Shown: positions 63,439-64,000 of the stretch, piece after piece
How the letters are laid out: each line of letters opens with the position of its first letter
Numbering within the stretch: position 1 is the stretch's first letter
Program-made: the position numbers and the translations under genes
Source: Bradyrhizobium sp. sBnM-33
GTDB taxonomy: Bacteria; Pseudomonadota; Alphaproteobacteria; Rhizobiales; Xanthobacteraceae
Direction: 5' to 3'
Assembly (NCBI RefSeq): GCF_032917945.1
Contig: NZ_CP136624.1
Span: 2,604,001-2,668,000 of the forward strand
Length of the DNA stretch: 64,000 nucleotides
The notes under the pieces: generated by a model
What the model was told of the DNA's origin: nothing
Databases searched by the model: none
Seen by the model: the letters and a program-made list of their open reading frames with translations, nothing else

Positions 63439-64000
63439 ATGTTTGGAAATCAGTCGCGCCGCAACTTCCTCAAGCTGGCGGCGAGCGGAAGTGCGATGTT
63501 CACGCCGGACCTTTTTACCGGACCTGCACATGCGCAGGATGTTCCGACCCTCACCGTCGCCTGGGGCGCGGATATCGATTCCTTTGATCCATCGCAGTTC
63601 AAGTCCGATGGCGCCTACATCGTTCAGGCAAACATCTACGACACGGTGCTGGGTTGGGGGGCGGAGCCAGTCACCGGATCGCCTAACCTGTCGATTTCCA
63701 AACCCGGTGTTTTCATCGGTGGCATCGGCGAAAGCTGGAAATTTGAGAATGGCGACAAGACCCTTGTCGTAAAGATCCGACAAGGCCTGAAGTTTCCGAG
63801 CGGCCGGCCGGTCAATGCCCAGGCGGTGAAATATCTCTTTGACCGCGGACTGCAATCACCCGGCTATATGCGGCTCATCTTTCCGACCATGATCGGGGTG
63901 ACGCAAGCAGATCAGTTCGAGGTTCGCGACGACAGCACCTTTGCCATCAACCTGCCGGCACCAAGCGCTATGTTGCTCGATGTGCTCGCCCTGTCCAACA
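63439..64000 (+). CDS. peptide-type ABC transporter substrate-binding protein, partial, Tat-exported
   Basis: An open frame from ATG 63439 runs off the window (187 codons so far). The start MFGNQSRRNFLKLAASGSAM holds a twin-arginine motif, followed by TLTVAWGADIDSFDPSQFKS and LVVKIRQGLKFPSGRPVNAQ. It is a paralogue of the binding protein at 36965-38590, similar throughout the visible part. Transporter genes are expected beyond the window edge. It is probably controlled by the adjacent GntR regulator. Confidence 0.88.
   Translation, partial: MFGNQSRRNFLKLAASGSAMFTPDLFTGPAHAQDVPTLTVAWGADIDSFDPSQFKSDGAYIVQANIYDTVLGWGAEPVTGSPNLSISKPGVFIGGIGESWKFENGDKTLVVKIRQGLKFPSGRPVNAQAVKYLFDRGLQSPGYMRLIFPTMIGVTQADQFEVRDDSTFAINLPAPSAMLLDVLALSN

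Noticed and set aside
1..64000. tRNA, rRNA or CRISPR loci
   Set aside because: Nothing with tRNA cloverleaf, rRNA core sequence or regularly spaced direct repeats was recognised by eye; short RNA genes could have been missed.

Overview
The window looks like part of the symbiosis island of a nitrogen-fixing rhizobium, most probably Bradyrhizobium. The base composition is GC-rich. A fixR-nifA operon encodes a FixR of 278 residues and a NifA with the C-X11-C-X19-C-X4-C oxygen-sensing cysteine pattern. There is a type III effector behind a tts box, a dense and mostly broken population of insertion sequences (IS1182, IS66, IS21, two IS256, IS630, IS5/IS427), and long stretches of decayed genes. 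This assignment is inference from gene content; I ran no database search.

Region 1 (1-4 kb): a frameshifted IS1182 transposase, an IS66 remnant, a tts box, and a NopM/IpaH-type LRR-NEL E3 ubiquitin ligase effector. Region 2 (4.4-11.2 kb): fixR-nifA behind a RegR box, two NifA sites and a sigma-54 promoter. It is followed by fixA (own sigma-54 promoter), a truncated and frameshifted fixB, an intact fixC and a decayed fixX, so this copy of the electron-transfer operon looks non-functional. Region 3 (11.3-14.1 kb): an IS21 element.

Region 4 (14.7-23.9 kb) is the most unusual part. A C39-peptidase ABC exporter and a HlyD adaptor are encoded on the minus strand. Upstream of them, and too small for routine gene calling, are two tiny genes for double-glycine-leader peptides (53 and 46 residues). 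A third, decayed paralogue lies on the plus strand. The first peptide gene has a near-consensus sigma-54 promoter and a TGT-N10-ACA site that shares 17 bases exactly with the fixR upstream region. I infer a NifA-controlled secreted-peptide (microcin-like) system. One IS256 copy has landed between the peptide genes and the exporter genes, and a second one upstream.

Region 5 (24-33 kb): mostly debris. It holds an intact IS630 transposase, decayed phage-type genes, MFS and SDR remnants, a glmS/nodM gene that has lost its glutaminase domain, and a duplicated HapK-like/ABC-ATPase segment. Region 6 (33-54 kb): an orderly catabolic island with a dipeptide-type ABC transporter divergent from an IclR regulator. 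The regulator is followed by a DUF917 (thiohydantoin desulfurase family) protein, a hydantoinase A family protein, a HapK-like protein, an LLM-class (F420-type) oxidoreductase, a three-subunit molybdenum hydroxylase and a MoaD-like protein. Then come an F420:NADP oxidoreductase, an Lrp regulator and a complete coenzyme F420 biosynthesis set (cofE, cofD, cofC, fbiC). The genes imply import, molybdenum-dependent hydroxylation, F420-dependent reduction or oxidation, and ring opening of a nitrogen heterocycle, with the cofactor made on site. Region 7 (54-64 kb): a second catabolic cluster (NTF2-like, alpha/beta hydrolase, DUF1028, GntR, SDR, SMP-30, BKACE), an IS5 element, then a duplicate GntR gene and a second peptide-type substrate-binding protein that runs off the window. 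A palindromic operator, TGTGATCACATATCT, occurs three times here and probably ties the region to the GntR pair.
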